This document shows, one piece after another, positions 52,238 to 60,825 of a stretch of 62,564 nt of DNA. Made by a program: the position numbers and the translations under genes. The stretch spans positions 1-62,564 of the forward strand of contig CANPXN010000013.1 in the NCBI GenBank assembly GCA_947586185.1, in the 5' to 3' direction. The notes under the pieces were generated by a model. That model was not told where the DNA came from and did no database searches. It saw only the letters and a program-made list of their open reading frames with translations. Each line of letters opens with the position of its first letter. Position 1 is the stretch's first letter. The stretch is from an uncultured Clostridia bacterium (GTDB lineage: Bacteria > Bacillota > Clostridia > Oscillospirales > Ruminococcaceae).

Positions 52238-52735
52238 ATGACCAGAAAAAAACTATCGTGGATATTAGCGGCTATTGCAGTTTTGTGTATGGCTGCCATA
52301 TACAGTTTTTCTTCACAGAACGGCACTGCTACCAATGAGGTAAGCAAGAGCTTTATTGCCGGTATTCTGTCAAACATTTATCAGGGATTTGACAATCTTG
52401 ACCTTGGCACACAGAACGGTATTATATGGGGATTCAATCTTTTTGTGAGAAAATGCGCTCACTTTTCTCTTTATTGTACAATGAGCTTTATGATATATCT
52501 TTTTGTATTTCTGAGAAAGGATAGGCACTTTCAGGCTCTTGGGGCAAGCTTACTGATCGGTGGCGCTTTTGCCGCTTTAGACGAGCTGCATCAGAAATTT
52601 GTGCCGGGAAGGACTCCTCTTGTAAAGGATGTTTTTGTGGATATCGCAGGATGCCTTGTAGGAGCTGTTATCTGCTTTATGGCCATTTCATCGGTTTGTA
52701 TGATAGTACAGCGTCTTAGAAACAGAAAACAATAA
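52238..52735 (+). CDS. VanZ-like family membrane protein
   Basis: A 165-aa membrane protein with four helices. The VanZ signature is visible: IYSFSSQNG after helix 1, FVRKCAHFSLYCTMSFMIYL, and FAALDELHQKFVPGRTPLVKDVFVD split over the third loop and helix. Family members are found in vancomycin and teicoplanin resistance clusters but mostly stand alone and have no proven activity. The gene is 25 bases downstream of the methyltransferase, probably in the same unit. Confidence 0.88.
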   Translation: MTRKKLSWILAAIAVLCMAAIYSFSSQNGTATNEVSKSFIAGILSNIYQGFDNLDLGTQNGIIWGFNLFVRKCAHFSLYCTMSFMIYLFVFLRKDRHFQALGASLLIGGAFAALDELHQKFVPGRTPLVKDVFVDIAGCLVGAVICFMAISSVCMIVQRLRNRKQ

Positions 52736-52793
52736 TGTATGTCATTGGAACAGAAATTTCATAAAAATAAGTGTTTATTTTTTACTTGAGTTA

Positions 52794-52802
52794 TGTTATA
52801 CT
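52794..52802 (+). promoter_or_regulatory. Extended -10 promoter before the VanY-like gene
   Basis: TGTTATACT at 52794-52802, with a weak -35 (TTTATT, 52774-52779), about 80 bases before the start codon. Confidence 0.5.
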
Positions 52803-52883
52803 GTTGTCATGTGATCGGGATCGCTAAAAGCTTAGATGTGTTGTGAAAATACCGTGATAGTTTGCGAAAGGAGATGCAATGTT

Positions 52884-53990
52884 ATGGGAGCAACAAAAAA
52901 ACCGCCTGTAGGAAAGGCATACATAATCAAGAGAACAATTGACATTATTCTTGCCATTGCTCTTGCTGCCGGAGTTTTCTTCGGCTTAAAGCATCTGTTC
53001 AGCGACAGGGATAAAATTTCAAATGAGCGTCCGGAAGCTGTACTTTCTGTTGTAGAGGATTCTGTTCCTACCGTATCCAGCGGTGACCAGACGATCTATA
53101 CAAGCGAGGAGGTCAGCAACAATCAGGTTTACAAAGGCTCTCTTATACTTGTAAGCAATGAGCACGAATGCAAGCTTGGCGATGACGGAGAGCTTGTTAG
53201 TATTCTGGCAAAGAAAAGCGAAGAGGATGTTTCCTGCTACTCTGTAAAGGATGGAGATGTAAGCGTAAGAAAGGAAACGATGACCAATCTCAACGCAATG
53301 ATGACCGCATTTTATGCTGAAACAGATATTGACGATGTTCAGGTTATAAGCGGTTATCGTTCAAAAGAACGTCAACAGGAGCTTTATGAGGCTGAGCTTG
53401 AGGAAAACAATTCAGATTCCTCCGACCTTGTTTCAAAGCCTGGATACAGCGAACATCAGACAGGCTACGCCATTGACATAAACATTACAAGGGACGGCGA
53501 AAACATTGACTTTGACGGAAGCGGAGACTATAGCTGGCTTGCGAAAAACGGCTATAAATATGGCTTTGTTCAGAGATATGAAAAGGATAAGGCGGACATT
53601 ACCGGCATCGACAATGAGCCTTGGCATTTCAGATATGTGGGTACTCCTCATGCGTATTATATGCGAAAGAACAAGCTTTGTCTTGAAGAATATATTGACG
53701 AAATAAGGAATTATCCTTACGGCGGTTTGCCACTTGAATTTGCTGATTCAAACGGTGAGATTTATCAGATATATTTTGTTGAAATGGATAAGGAAGGGGA
53801 GTCGACAATGGTTCCTGTTCCGGAGGGCGAAGATTATACGATCCTTGGTAATAATGTTGACGGCTTTATTGTAACCGTCGATACTGGCAAAAAACAGGAA
53901 AAGACTAAGGAAAGTAAAGCTGAAGAAAGCAGCAAATCCGAAAAGAAGAAAGATAGTAAAAAATCTGAAGATGCTTCTTCTGAGGAATAA
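52884..53990 (+). CDS. VanY-type D-alanyl-D-alanine carboxypeptidase
   Basis: Membrane-anchored extracellular metallopeptidase that trims D-Ala from peptidoglycan stems, 368 aa. There is one N-terminal membrane helix (IDIILAIALAAGVFFGL). The catalytic domain has VISGYRSKERQQELYE, the zinc motif SEHQTGYAIDI (SxHxxGxAxD) and the downstream EPWHFRYVG with catalytic Glu and zinc His. The tail is a Lys/Glu/Ser-rich disordered segment. The start is ATG 52884 behind AAAGGAG. The upstream frame lacks a site. No VanR/S/H/A/X genes are near, so this is likely general wall maintenance rather than resistance. Confidence 0.92.
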   Translation: MGATKKPPVGKAYIIKRTIDIILAIALAAGVFFGLKHLFSDRDKISNERPEAVLSVVEDSVPTVSSGDQTIYTSEEVSNNQVYKGSLILVSNEHECKLGDDGELVSILAKKSEEDVSCYSVKDGDVSVRKETMTNLNAMMTAFYAETDIDDVQVISGYRSKERQQELYEAELEENNSDSSDLVSKPGYSEHQTGYAIDINITRDGENIDFDGSGDYSWLAKNGYKYGFVQRYEKDKADITGIDNEPWHFRYVGTPHAYYMRKNKLCLEEYIDEIRNYPYGGLPLEFADSNGEIYQIYFVEMDKEGESTMVPVPEGEDYTILGNNVDGFIVTVDTGKKQEKTKESKAEESSKSEKKKDSKKSEDASSEE

Positions 53991-53999
53991 TTTTGTGTT

Positions 54000-54034
54000 A
54001 TACTAAACGTCAAAATTATTTTGACGTTTAGTAT
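54000..54034. repeat. Dispersed palindrome, copy 2
   Basis: Perfect palindrome of 35 bases: ATACTAAACGTCAAAAT (54000-54016), one T, and its reverse complement (54018-54034). It is related to 1737-1770 and 54096-54129. Confidence 0.8.
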
Positions 54035-54044
54035 AAAAAATATT

Positions 54045-54095
54045 TTAAATGCCTCGCACATTCGCTCACTACGTTCACTTCGTGCGTATCGGCAA
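54045..54095. other. Inter-palindrome segment with central hairpin
   Basis: GCCTCGCAC (54051-54059) can pair with GTGCG-TATC-GGC (54082-54093), enclosing CTCACTACGTTCACT. With the flanking palindromes this forms a compact structure of about 130 bases. Confidence 0.5.
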
Positions 54096-54129
54096 ATAGT
54101 AAACGCCAAATTAATTTGCCGTTTACTAT
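54096..54129. repeat. Dispersed palindrome, copy 3
   Basis: ATAGTAAACGCCAAATTAAT and the mirrored half, palindromic except for one C-C pair per arm. The shared core CAAATTAATTTG is identical to that at 1748-1759. Confidence 0.8.
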
Positions 54130-54134
54130 AATAT

Positions 54135-54167
54135 AAAAAGAGCAGTTCGTGTTGAACTGCTCTTTTT
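54135..54167 (-). terminator. Terminator of the ABC-F gene
   Basis: AAAAAGAGCAGTTC (54135-54148) pairs exactly with GAACTGCTCTTTTT (54154-54167). Read leftward it ends in a T run next to the ABC-F stop. Confidence 0.9.
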
Positions 54168-56094
54168 ATTCAGAAAGCTCGACTATTTCGTCAAAGCATT
54201 CGTCTATTTTGTTTTTTAGACTTTCGATCTCCTTGCATTTTTCACTCATTAAATTGAAATTGGAATAGACCTCCTCCTTTGTAATTTCCTCCTGAAGAAG
54301 ATCAAGCTGGTTTTGCAGTTCATCAATGCTGCTCTCAAGCTCACGGATCCTGTTTTTTATCTGAGCCTCCGCACGGCGCTGCTCCTTGCTTTTATATGCC
54401 TTGGCGCTTTTTTCCTTTGCAGCAGAAGCTGCTTTTTCCTGCTTTTCAAGGTCAAGCTGCTGTTGTATTTGAGCTTCACGCTGGCGAGTTATATTCAGAT
54501 AATAGTCAAAGTTTCCGCTGAACATCTCCGTTCCGTCACTTCGTATTTCAAGGATTTTATCTGCAATTTTATTTATGAGATATCGGTCATGGGATACGAA
54601 AATAACCGTTCCGTCATACTCCCTGAGAGCCTTTTCAATGCCCTCCTTGGCATCAAGGTCAAGGTGGTTTGTAGGCTCGTCAAGTATCAGCACATTGCCC
54701 TTTTCAAGCATCATGAGAGCAAAGCATACCTTGGCTCGCTCTCCACCGCTTATTACCCCGGTTTCCTTGAAGACATTTTCGCCGGTTATACCGACGCGAC
54801 CCAGCAGAGAGCGGATGTCAAGATCTGTCAGTATAGGATAATGACGGTGAAGCTCGTCTATAACTGTGTTGTATGGGTCAAGATTTGCGCTTTCCTGTTC
54901 AAAGTAGGATATTTTCACATTTGGCGCCCATTTGATCCTGCCCTCATGAGGCAGCTTGTTTTGCAGGATTTTCAGCAGTGTTGATTTACCTATGCCGTTA
55001 TCGCCGATTATGCCCAGCTTTTCTCCACGCTTGACTTCAAAGGAAAGGTTTTCAGCAAGTACCTTATGTTCCTTTCCGGTGCCTACTGAGATGTCAATAT
55101 CCTTAACTGTAAGCACATCAAATGGTGGAGTGACTGTATACTCAAAGGAGATGTTTGCCTGATTTGAAGCAGTCACGGGCTTTTCGATAAGCTCGATTTG
55201 TTCCAGCGCTTTTTCACGGCTTTTTGCCATGTTTGCAGTGGAAGCACGAACCTTGTTCTTGGCAATATAATCTTTAAGCTTTGCTATTTCCTCCTGCTGG
55301 AGCTTGTACTCTTTCTGCTTTCTGTTTACAGATTCTTCTTTGAGTACAGTATATGTGGAGTAGTTTCCCTTGTATCTTGTAAGGCTCCCGAACTCTATTT
55401 CACATATGGAGGTGACAATTTTGTCAAGGAAATATCTGTCATGAGAAACTATCAGCAGCGCTCCTTTATATTCTTTCAGATAATCCTCCAGCCAGAGAAT
55501 TGTTTTAAAATCAAGGTGGTTTGTAGGCTCGTCCAAAATAAGCAGATTAGGTTCTTCAAGTAACAGCTTGGCAATGGCAAGCCTTGTTTTTTCGCCGCCG
55601 CTAAAGCCGGATATAACGCGGTTATACTGTTCTTCTGTGAACCCCATACCGTTTAAGACGGTCTTTATCTTAACGTCAATGTTGTAGCCGTCGTTTGATT
55701 CAAAGTATGCTGCAAGCCTTGAATATTCTTCGGACACATCTTCAATGCTGCCGCTTTTCATTTGCTTTTCAAGTTCATGCATGCGTTCCTGAGTATCATT
55801 GAGCTTTTTGAAAACGCCTTTCATTTCCTCAATAACCGTATTCTCACGGTCAAGTCCTGCGTTTTGTTCGAGATAGCCTATGGAAGTTTTTCCGGCAAGG
55901 GAAATAATGCCGTCCTTTTCAGTTGTTCTGTCCGGAAGAAGCTGCCCTGTAAGAATTTTAAGGAGCGTTGACTTCCCGCAGCCGTTAATTCCGATAAGAC
56001 CTATTCTGTCCTTTTCGTCAATAGTTAGGCTGATATTTTTCAGCAGCTGTCTTCCATTAAAATATTTATTTATATTTATTAAATTTACAAGCAT
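54166..56094 (-). CDS. ABC-F family ATPase
   Basis: A soluble twin-ATPase protein of 642 aa with no membrane segment. ABC-F proteins act on ribosomes as translation factors or antibiotic-protection factors. Two Walker A motifs, GINGCGKSTLLK and GDNGIGKSTLLK, two signatures SGGEKTRLA and SGGERAKV, and two Walker B motifs LLILDEPTNHLD and VLILDEPTNHLD are seen. The linker (about residues 240-310) is charged. The C-terminus has a coiled coil (SIDELQNQLDLLQEEI) as in Uup/YdiF types. The ribosome site GAGGGATAACC precedes the ATG. Whether it gives drug resistance cannot be told from sequence. Confidence 0.92.
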   Translation of the reverse strand: MLVNLININKYFNGRQLLKNISLTIDEKDRIGLIGINGCGKSTLLKILTGQLLPDRTTEKDGIISLAGKTSIGYLEQNAGLDRENTVIEEMKGVFKKLNDTQERMHELEKQMKSGSIEDVSEEYSRLAAYFESNDGYNIDVKIKTVLNGMGFTEEQYNRVISGFSGGEKTRLAIAKLLLEEPNLLILDEPTNHLDFKTILWLEDYLKEYKGALLIVSHDRYFLDKIVTSICEIEFGSLTRYKGNYSTYTVLKEESVNRKQKEYKLQQEEIAKLKDYIAKNKVRASTANMAKSREKALEQIELIEKPVTASNQANISFEYTVTPPFDVLTVKDIDISVGTGKEHKVLAENLSFEVKRGEKLGIIGDNGIGKSTLLKILQNKLPHEGRIKWAPNVKISYFEQESANLDPYNTVIDELHRHYPILTDLDIRSLLGRVGITGENVFKETGVISGGERAKVCFALMMLEKGNVLILDEPTNHLDLDAKEGIEKALREYDGTVIFVSHDRYLINKIADKILEIRSDGTEMFSGNFDYYLNITRQREAQIQQQLDLEKQEKAASAAKEKSAKAYKSKEQRRAEAQIKNRIRELESSIDELQNQLDLLQEEITKEEVYSNFNLMSEKCKEIESLKNKIDECFDEIVELSE

Positions 56095-56162
56095 GGTTAT
56101 CCCTCATATGCTTTTTATATTATTCTTTAATCAACATACAGACAAAGTATATTGGAAGATTA

Positions 56163-57428
56163 TTATTCGGTGATTTTCCTACATTCAATGTAATAGCGCT
56201 TATCTGCAGCATGGCCCATTGAAAACGTTTTTCTCGGCAGAGCGCCATCCTTTATGACAGTAGGGAACAGCTCCTCCTTGCCCATATCCGGAAGAATCAG
56301 ACCTATGGAATTATCTTTAGACGCAAGCTTTTCAATTACATCCGTTCCGTGAATGTAGTCAACCTTGCCTCCGTTTTCTTTAAGATACTTGTCAATGAAA
56401 TTCTGCACACTTCCTACTGTAAGGTTTGAAGAAGGATTATGAACATAAAACTGTTCCTTTTTTTCTCCGATAACCATTGTAAAGGACTGGGCAGACTTTT
56501 CACCGGAAAGAGCAAGCTCTGACTTTATAGCTGATACAAAAGCATTTGTATCAATTCCGGTAACGATCCTGTGGATAGCCTCAAATTGTAAAGCGTCACT
56601 ATGGAGGTTTACGATTTCAACAAGGGCATACCTTGCAGGATGATTTGACATATCCTTTCCTGGATTACTCTTTTTAAGGTTTTCATAAAATGTCTTTGCT
56701 GTTGCAAGGGAATGATTTCCGTCGCCCATTGCATAAAGCAGTACTGGAGTATCCTTCATCCCATATCTCTTGCAGAATGCTTCGCTGCTGCCAAGAGCGG
56801 TAAGAGCGCTGTCCACTGCGGCACACTTTTCAGAATCAAGAAGATAGCCGCTGACGCTGCCTCCACCCTGCATAAGCTTAAAGTCATACAGCTTTTCGAG
56901 ATCGTCCTTGCTTTGGGAAACCGGTTCGATAACCGTTTTATTTTCGTCGTCTATGAGTATCATAATGTGAGGCAGTTCAAGCTCTGCGCCCTCACGGACT
57001 TTTATTCTCGGAGGAATACGCTCAATAACAGTAGCTTCCGTTGCTCTTACTGATGATGTGCTGCCCTTATTGAAGTCATACTCATCAAGGTCGATCATTC
57101 CTATGATGCCTGCTCTTACTTTTCCATCGCTTTGTATGCGTTCCGTATATATCATTGAGTTTTTGTACTCTCTGAATGTATCATCGGCAAGGTAGCTTTT
57201 CATTGTATCATGAATCCTGCTTATACGATCTGAAACGTCTTCTTCCTCAAGGTAAATTTCCGGCAGGATCATGTTGAGAGCGGACTTGGCGTCCTTTGTG
57301 ATCTCTGCGGTTTCATTCCAGTAATCAGGCTCGCTTGTATACTGGTCGCATGCCACTACTGACCATTTTTCCATTGAAATGCCGTGCTGAGGGAGCAGTA
57401 TATCAGCCGGTTTGAATGCTGTACTCAT
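56163..57428 (-). CDS. DUF1015 family protein
   Basis: A 421-aa cytoplasmic protein with the DUF1015 hallmark segments KPADILLPQHGISMEKWSVV, ACDQYTSEPDYW, YAMGDGNHSLATAKTFYENL and ARYALVEIVNLHSDALQFEA. The DGNHS block is the family signature. A related archaeal member, SerK, phosphorylates free serine, so a small-molecule kinase is possible, but the bacterial role is unproved. The start is ATG 57426-57428 with GGAGGAATAA. The longer frame runs through tRNA sequence. It is leftward, 68 bases before the ABC-F gene. Confidence 0.85.
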   Translation of the reverse strand: MSTAFKPADILLPQHGISMEKWSVVACDQYTSEPDYWNETAEITKDAKSALNMILPEIYLEEEDVSDRISRIHDTMKSYLADDTFREYKNSMIYTERIQSDGKVRAGIIGMIDLDEYDFNKGSTSSVRATEATVIERIPPRIKVREGAELELPHIMILIDDENKTVIEPVSQSKDDLEKLYDFKLMQGGGSVSGYLLDSEKCAAVDSALTALGSSEAFCKRYGMKDTPVLLYAMGDGNHSLATAKTFYENLKKSNPGKDMSNHPARYALVEIVNLHSDALQFEAIHRIVTGIDTNAFVSAIKSELALSGEKSAQSFTMVIGEKKEQFYVHNPSSNLTVGSVQNFIDKYLKENGGKVDYIHGTDVIEKLASKDNSIGLILPDMGKEELFPTVIKDGALPRKTFSMGHAADKRYYIECRKITE

Positions 57429-57487
57429 GTTATTCCTCCATTGTATTTTATTCGTGTACAAAAAAAGCCCGGTAAAACCGAGCTTAA

Positions 57488-57565
57488 TGGGGTGGGAGAT
57501 GGGGGTCGAACCCACGACCTCTGGGACCACAATCCAGCGCTCTAACCAACTGAGCTACACCCACC
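57488..57565 (-). tRNA. tRNA-His (anticodon GTG)
   Basis: Read leftward: the extra G-1 faces discriminator C, the hallmark of tRNA-His. Acceptor GTGGGTG/CTCCCAC (one mismatch), anticodon GTG (complement of 57528-57530), T loop TTCGACC and encoded CCA are all present. Confidence 0.93.
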
Positions 57566-57607
57566 ATATATCAATTAAAAACGAGCGTCCCTATAAGGGA
57601 CGTTCAT

Positions 57608-57684
57608 TGGCGCGCCTTATTGGACTCGAACCAATGGCTTACTGCTTAGAAGGCAGTTACTCTATCCAGCTGAGTTAAAGGCGC
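57608..57684 (-). tRNA. tRNA-Arg (anticodon TCT)
   Basis: Read leftward: acceptor GCGCCTT/AAGGCGC, anticodon TCT (complement of 57648-57650) in loop CTTCTAA, T loop TTCGAGT, encoded CCA. It is the middle gene of a three-tRNA cluster. Confidence 0.94.
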
Positions 57685-57687
57685 ATA

Positions 57688-57761
<74 letters not shown>

Positions 57762-57794
57762 ATAATTTTGATTTGTTCTCAATCAACGATAATA

Positions 57795-57823
57795 ATTATA
57801 TCATTGTTTTTTATTGTTGTCAA
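57795..57823 (-). promoter_or_regulatory. Consensus promoter of the Gly-Arg-His tRNA cluster
   Basis: On the minus strand TTGACA (complement of 57818-57823), a 17-base spacer and TATAAT (complement of 57795-57800) with a TGA extension, 34 bases before tRNA-Gly. Confidence 0.88.
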
Positions 57824-57906
57824 TACCTTTTTTGATTTTTTTTGAATTTGTGCATAAATATGTAAAAATAAACTAATTTTATATGGAAAATATGCATTAT
57901 ATACAA

Positions 57907-57935
57907 AAAACACCCGGATTTTTTTGAAATCCGGG
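57907..57935 (-). terminator. Terminator of the glycosidase-like gene
   Basis: CCCGGATTT (57913-57921) pairs with AAATCCGGG (57927-57935). Read leftward the stem is followed by T6. Confidence 0.88.
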
Positions 57936-57941
57936 CTTTTG

Positions 57942-59111
57942 TTACTTAATCATATAGGTCTGATAACCGGCTCCCATCAGAGCGGTTATGGTTTCCTGAA
58001 GCTGTTTGTCAGTCATTCCTTCTTTAATGACACATGGAATAAAGTCCTGACCGATTGATGTTTTGAAAATGTCGCATATTTTAAGAATTTTGTCGCTTAT
58101 CGGCATTCCGGTAAAGTCAACCTGTCCTCCAACATAGCTGAAAACAGAGTAAAATTTTGAAGCGTCAATATCCAGAACCGTTAGTTTGGAATCTAAAATT
58201 ATCGGCTGATAAACCTCGCTTTTTTCGGTAAAGTAATCGTAAGCTGATATTTCAAGAAGCATTGTGGACTCGTTTTCAGATATTGCGGTGTTCATTAAAT
58301 TTGCAATTGCCACAAGCTCAAGCCGTCTGTCATTTGAAGATACTTCGCTGCCGATGGCTCTTTCGTCATCTTCGGTAAAATCAGGGTAATTTATTCCTCC
58401 TGCGATTATATACTCAAAGCCTGCGGAGGCTATTTCCTCTGAAAGCTCCTGTATATATGTTTTGGCAGTGTCGCTGTATGGAGAGAGCCATGGCTTTCCG
58501 TTATTTTCCTCAGTATCATCAAGCCACATTGAGCCGTCAACTTCGTTTGTATAGCCGGCTTCGTTATAGACCTTTGGGTATATATTGTCGTTCAGGACGT
58601 CCATACAGGCGGCAGGCTTTTTGCCGGCTTTTTCAATTGCAGAAACTATATAATCAAGGGTCATCCCGGCGTTAAGGATTTCCTTATACCATATAACGCT
58701 GTTTTTTGTGGAGTAGTTTAACTTTCCGCCTTTAAGCTTTAAAGGAACTGCTACGGTATTGTACATTTTCAGCTTCTCTGCTGAAAGAGCTGCCTCAAGA
58801 CTTTTTGTGCTTTTAAGATCATTGTCCGATAGAGTATAGGCATGGACTGATTTCGGAATGTTGGAAACAACAACTTCCTCCTGTGTTTCGGTGGTCTTTT
58901 CAGCATCACTTGATTCCACAGCGCTGCTTTCCGCAATTATAGTGTGTCTGTCTTCTTTTAAGAAGTCGGATACGGGCTTTGCAACGCTGTAGCTAAAGAC
59001 ACCGAATCCGGCGCCCAGAAGGCATATCAGCAATATGGAAATAAGAGTTTTAAAGAATTCCGCAGCGCTTTTGCGGTTCTTTGGTGTATATACATTTTTT
59101 TGATTTTTCAT
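57942..59111 (-). CDS. Membrane-anchored protein with DUF4015-like glycosidase fold
   Basis: A 389-aa protein with an N-terminal membrane helix (LISILLICLLGAGFGVFSY, about residues 23-42), a Ser/Glu-rich linker and an extracellular domain. The latter resembles the putative glycoside hydrolase family DUF4015: SVIWYKEILNAGMTLDYIVS, GSMWLDDTEENNGKPWLSPY, SAGFEYIIAGGINYPDF. An acidic catalytic pair cannot be fixed. The start is ATG 59109-59111 behind GGGAGCTGAACTAA. A wall- or polysaccharide-related role is inferred from the fold. Confidence 0.6.
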   Translation of the reverse strand: MKNQKNVYTPKNRKSAAEFFKTLISILLICLLGAGFGVFSYSVAKPVSDFLKEDRHTIIAESSAVESSDAEKTTETQEEVVVSNIPKSVHAYTLSDNDLKSTKSLEAALSAEKLKMYNTVAVPLKLKGGKLNYSTKNSVIWYKEILNAGMTLDYIVSAIEKAGKKPAACMDVLNDNIYPKVYNEAGYTNEVDGSMWLDDTEENNGKPWLSPYSDTAKTYIQELSEEIASAGFEYIIAGGINYPDFTEDDERAIGSEVSSNDRRLELVAIANLMNTAISENESTMLLEISAYDYFTEKSEVYQPIILDSKLTVLDIDASKFYSVFSYVGGQVDFTGMPISDKILKICDIFKTSIGQDFIPCVIKEGMTDKQLQETITALMGAGYQTYMIK

Positions 59112-59245
59112 TTAGTTCAGCTCCCGCAGCAATATCTGCATGTATATTTTACACACCGGAAAGGCTGAAAGTATATAATATATTGGACTGTTTTATTTTA
59201 TCGTCCGGCAGCTCTGCACGAGTCCTGCTGTATCAGTTTTATATA

Positions 59246-59300
59246 TCTGCAAAAAACGGGAAATATATAACTTGCAGACGTCTTTCGGTTAGCTGTCTGC
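59246..59300 (+). promoter_or_regulatory. Leader of mecA with competing stems
   Basis: TCTGCAA (59246-59252) can pair with TTGCAGA (59272-59278), or the latter's GCAGAC (59274-59279) can pair with GTCTGC (59295-59300). The two folds are exclusive and lie 58 bases before the mecA start. Confidence 0.4.
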
Positions 59301-59357
59301 GTGTCAGCAGCAGAGCTTAAAACTGACTGTCACAATCTTCAGAAAGGGAGCGGATTT

Positions 59358-59918
59358 ATGACAATAGAAAAGCTTAGCGGGCATGCTGTAAAAATATATC
59401 TTTCATTGTCCGACCTCAGCCGGTATGATCTGGATTTCGATACAATTAATGACGGCAGTGAGAATACCCGTCGGCTTCTCACTGTGATCATAGACAATAT
59501 AAGACGTGATTTTGGAATTGACTTTTCAGGTGAAAAGGTTTATATAGAAGTATTTTCACGGCAGGACGGATGTCTTATGTTCCTGTCGTTTTCAGAAAGA
59601 GAAACTGTCCGAAAAAAGAAAACCTGCTGCATAGTATGCCAGTTCAATAATTTTGAATCCATGAAAAGATTCTGCATGGGAATACATGGCAGCTACGGTA
59701 AAAATATAAAGTCGGGAAGACTTTATTATAATTCTGACGGACTGCGCCTTGTTATAAAGCTCTCGTCGGAAGCTCTGGTGCGTATAATCGGGATCGTTCA
59801 GGAGTACGGCATGGTCATAGGCTGCACAGATATAGATATAGGAGCTACCGAGGAATATTACACCCGTTTCAGATGCAGAAACATTATAGAAAAGCTTGCT
59901 CAGTCAGCTGATAAGTGA
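59358..59918 (+). CDS. mecA: Adaptor protein MecA
   Basis: Adaptor that brings substrates to the ClpC/ClpP protease, 186 aa. The N-terminal substrate-binding part begins MTIEKLSGHAVKIYLSLSDL. The C-terminal ClpC-binding half contains IVCQFNNFESMKRFCMGIHG and YYNSDGLRLVIKLSSEALVR. An acidic linker typical of Bacillus MecA is short here. The start is ATG 59358, 7 bases behind GGGAGCGG. In Bacillus MecA controls competence and sporulation proteins. The targets here are unknown. It is convergent with rpe, overlapping it by 15 bases at the 3' ends. Confidence 0.85.
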   Translation: MTIEKLSGHAVKIYLSLSDLSRYDLDFDTINDGSENTRRLLTVIIDNIRRDFGIDFSGEKVYIEVFSRQDGCLMFLSFSERETVRKKKTCCIVCQFNNFESMKRFCMGIHGSYGKNIKSGRLYYNSDGLRLVIKLSSEALVRIIGIVQEYGMVIGCTDIDIGATEEYYTRFRCRNIIEKLAQSADK

Positions 59919-60551
59919 TTTTACAGCTGTAGTCATGTTGTCTGCTTTGAACAGGTAATTTCCTGCAACGAGAATGTTCGCTCCGGCTTTTCTTGCGATT
60001 TTTGAAGTATCGCAGTTTATTCCGCCGTCTACCTGAATATCAGTAGAAAGCTTATTATGATTTATATATTCACGGAGCGCTTTTATTTTTTCCACCGTGT
60101 GCATTATAAACTTTTGTCCGCCGAATCCCGGCTCAACCGTCATGACAAGTATCATGTCGGCTATTTCGGCATATTCGATTACCGCTTCGACAGGAGTTGA
60201 GGGTTTGATCGCAATTCCGGCTTTTGCTCCGCAGGATTTTATTCCGTTTATTACCGATTCTATATTATCGCAGCTTTCGGCGTGGAATGTAACCATGTCT
60301 GCGCCAAGCTTTGCAAATTTAATGGCATACTCTGCCGGATTTGTTATCATAAGATGAACGTCAAGAAAAAGGTCGGTGGATTTGCTTACGGCTTCAAAAA
60401 CCGGAAATCCAAAGGAGATGTTTTTTACAAATACTCCATCCATAACGTCAAAGTGAAGCCATCTGGCTCCGCTTTTTTCTATATTATATATTGATTCACT
60501 GAGATTAAGCATATCAGCGCTCAAAATTGAGGCAGAAACTATATTATTCAA
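59904..60551 (-). CDS. rpe: Ribulose-phosphate 3-epimerase
   Basis: Interconverts ribulose-5-phosphate and xylulose-5-phosphate in the pentose phosphate pathway, feeding the transketolase encoded near 26 kb. A 215-aa TIM barrel: VSASILSADMLNLSESIYNI, WLHFDVMDGVFVKNISFGFP with metal His and Asp, DVHLMITNPAEYA, VMTVEPGFGGQKFI and DIQVDGGINCDT with catalytic Asp. The start is ATG 60549-60551 with GGAGGAAAATTTTG. The 3' end overlaps mecA tail to tail. Confidence 0.95.
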   Translation of the reverse strand: MNNIVSASILSADMLNLSESIYNIEKSGARWLHFDVMDGVFVKNISFGFPVFEAVSKSTDLFLDVHLMITNPAEYAIKFAKLGADMVTFHAESCDNIESVINGIKSCGAKAGIAIKPSTPVEAVIEYAEIADMILVMTVEPGFGGQKFIMHTVEKIKALREYINHNKLSTDIQVDGGINCDTSKIARKAGANILVAGNYLFKADNMTTAVKSLIS

Positions 60552-60591
60552 AATTTTCCTCCAGAAATAAACTTATATATGTATTTATAGG

Positions 60592-60646
60592 TCGGTTAAC
60601 TCTGGATTTGTGCCAAGCTGGCATCAATACCGATAATTTAACCGCC
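60592..60646. promoter_or_regulatory. Structured element between rpe and the SpoVB-like gene
   Basis: An outer stem CGGTTAA (60593-60599)/TTAACCG (60638-60644) encloses TGCCA-AGC-TGGCA (60611-60623) with single-stranded flanks. It fits an operator or a small leader RNA for either divergent gene. The rest of the 270-base gap is AT-rich. A six-bp stem CAGTAC/GTACTG (60765-60770/60798-60803) lies in the leader of the rightward gene. Confidence 0.4.
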
Positions 60647-60825
60647 TTATAAATAATTATATATTATTCTTTAAAACTCGTCAATAATAAAATTGATTTT
60701 TGCAGAATTTTTTAATGTACAAACCGTAATTAAAAGAGAGCTTTTCTAATATGATGTAAATGGGCAGTACAGATCGGGGTTGTACAGTATTGTCTAAGTA
60801 CTGATTTAATGCGGAGGACTTGTCA

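Noticed and set aside
52884-53990. Vancomycin resistance cluster (VanZ- and VanY-like genes adjacent)
   Set aside because: No ligase, dehydrogenase, VanX or two-component genes. Both families are common as stand-alone wall genes.
54313-54984. 223-aa ORF antisense to the ABC-F gene
   Set aside because: No homology recognised, no promoter or ribosome site, fully within a secure gene.
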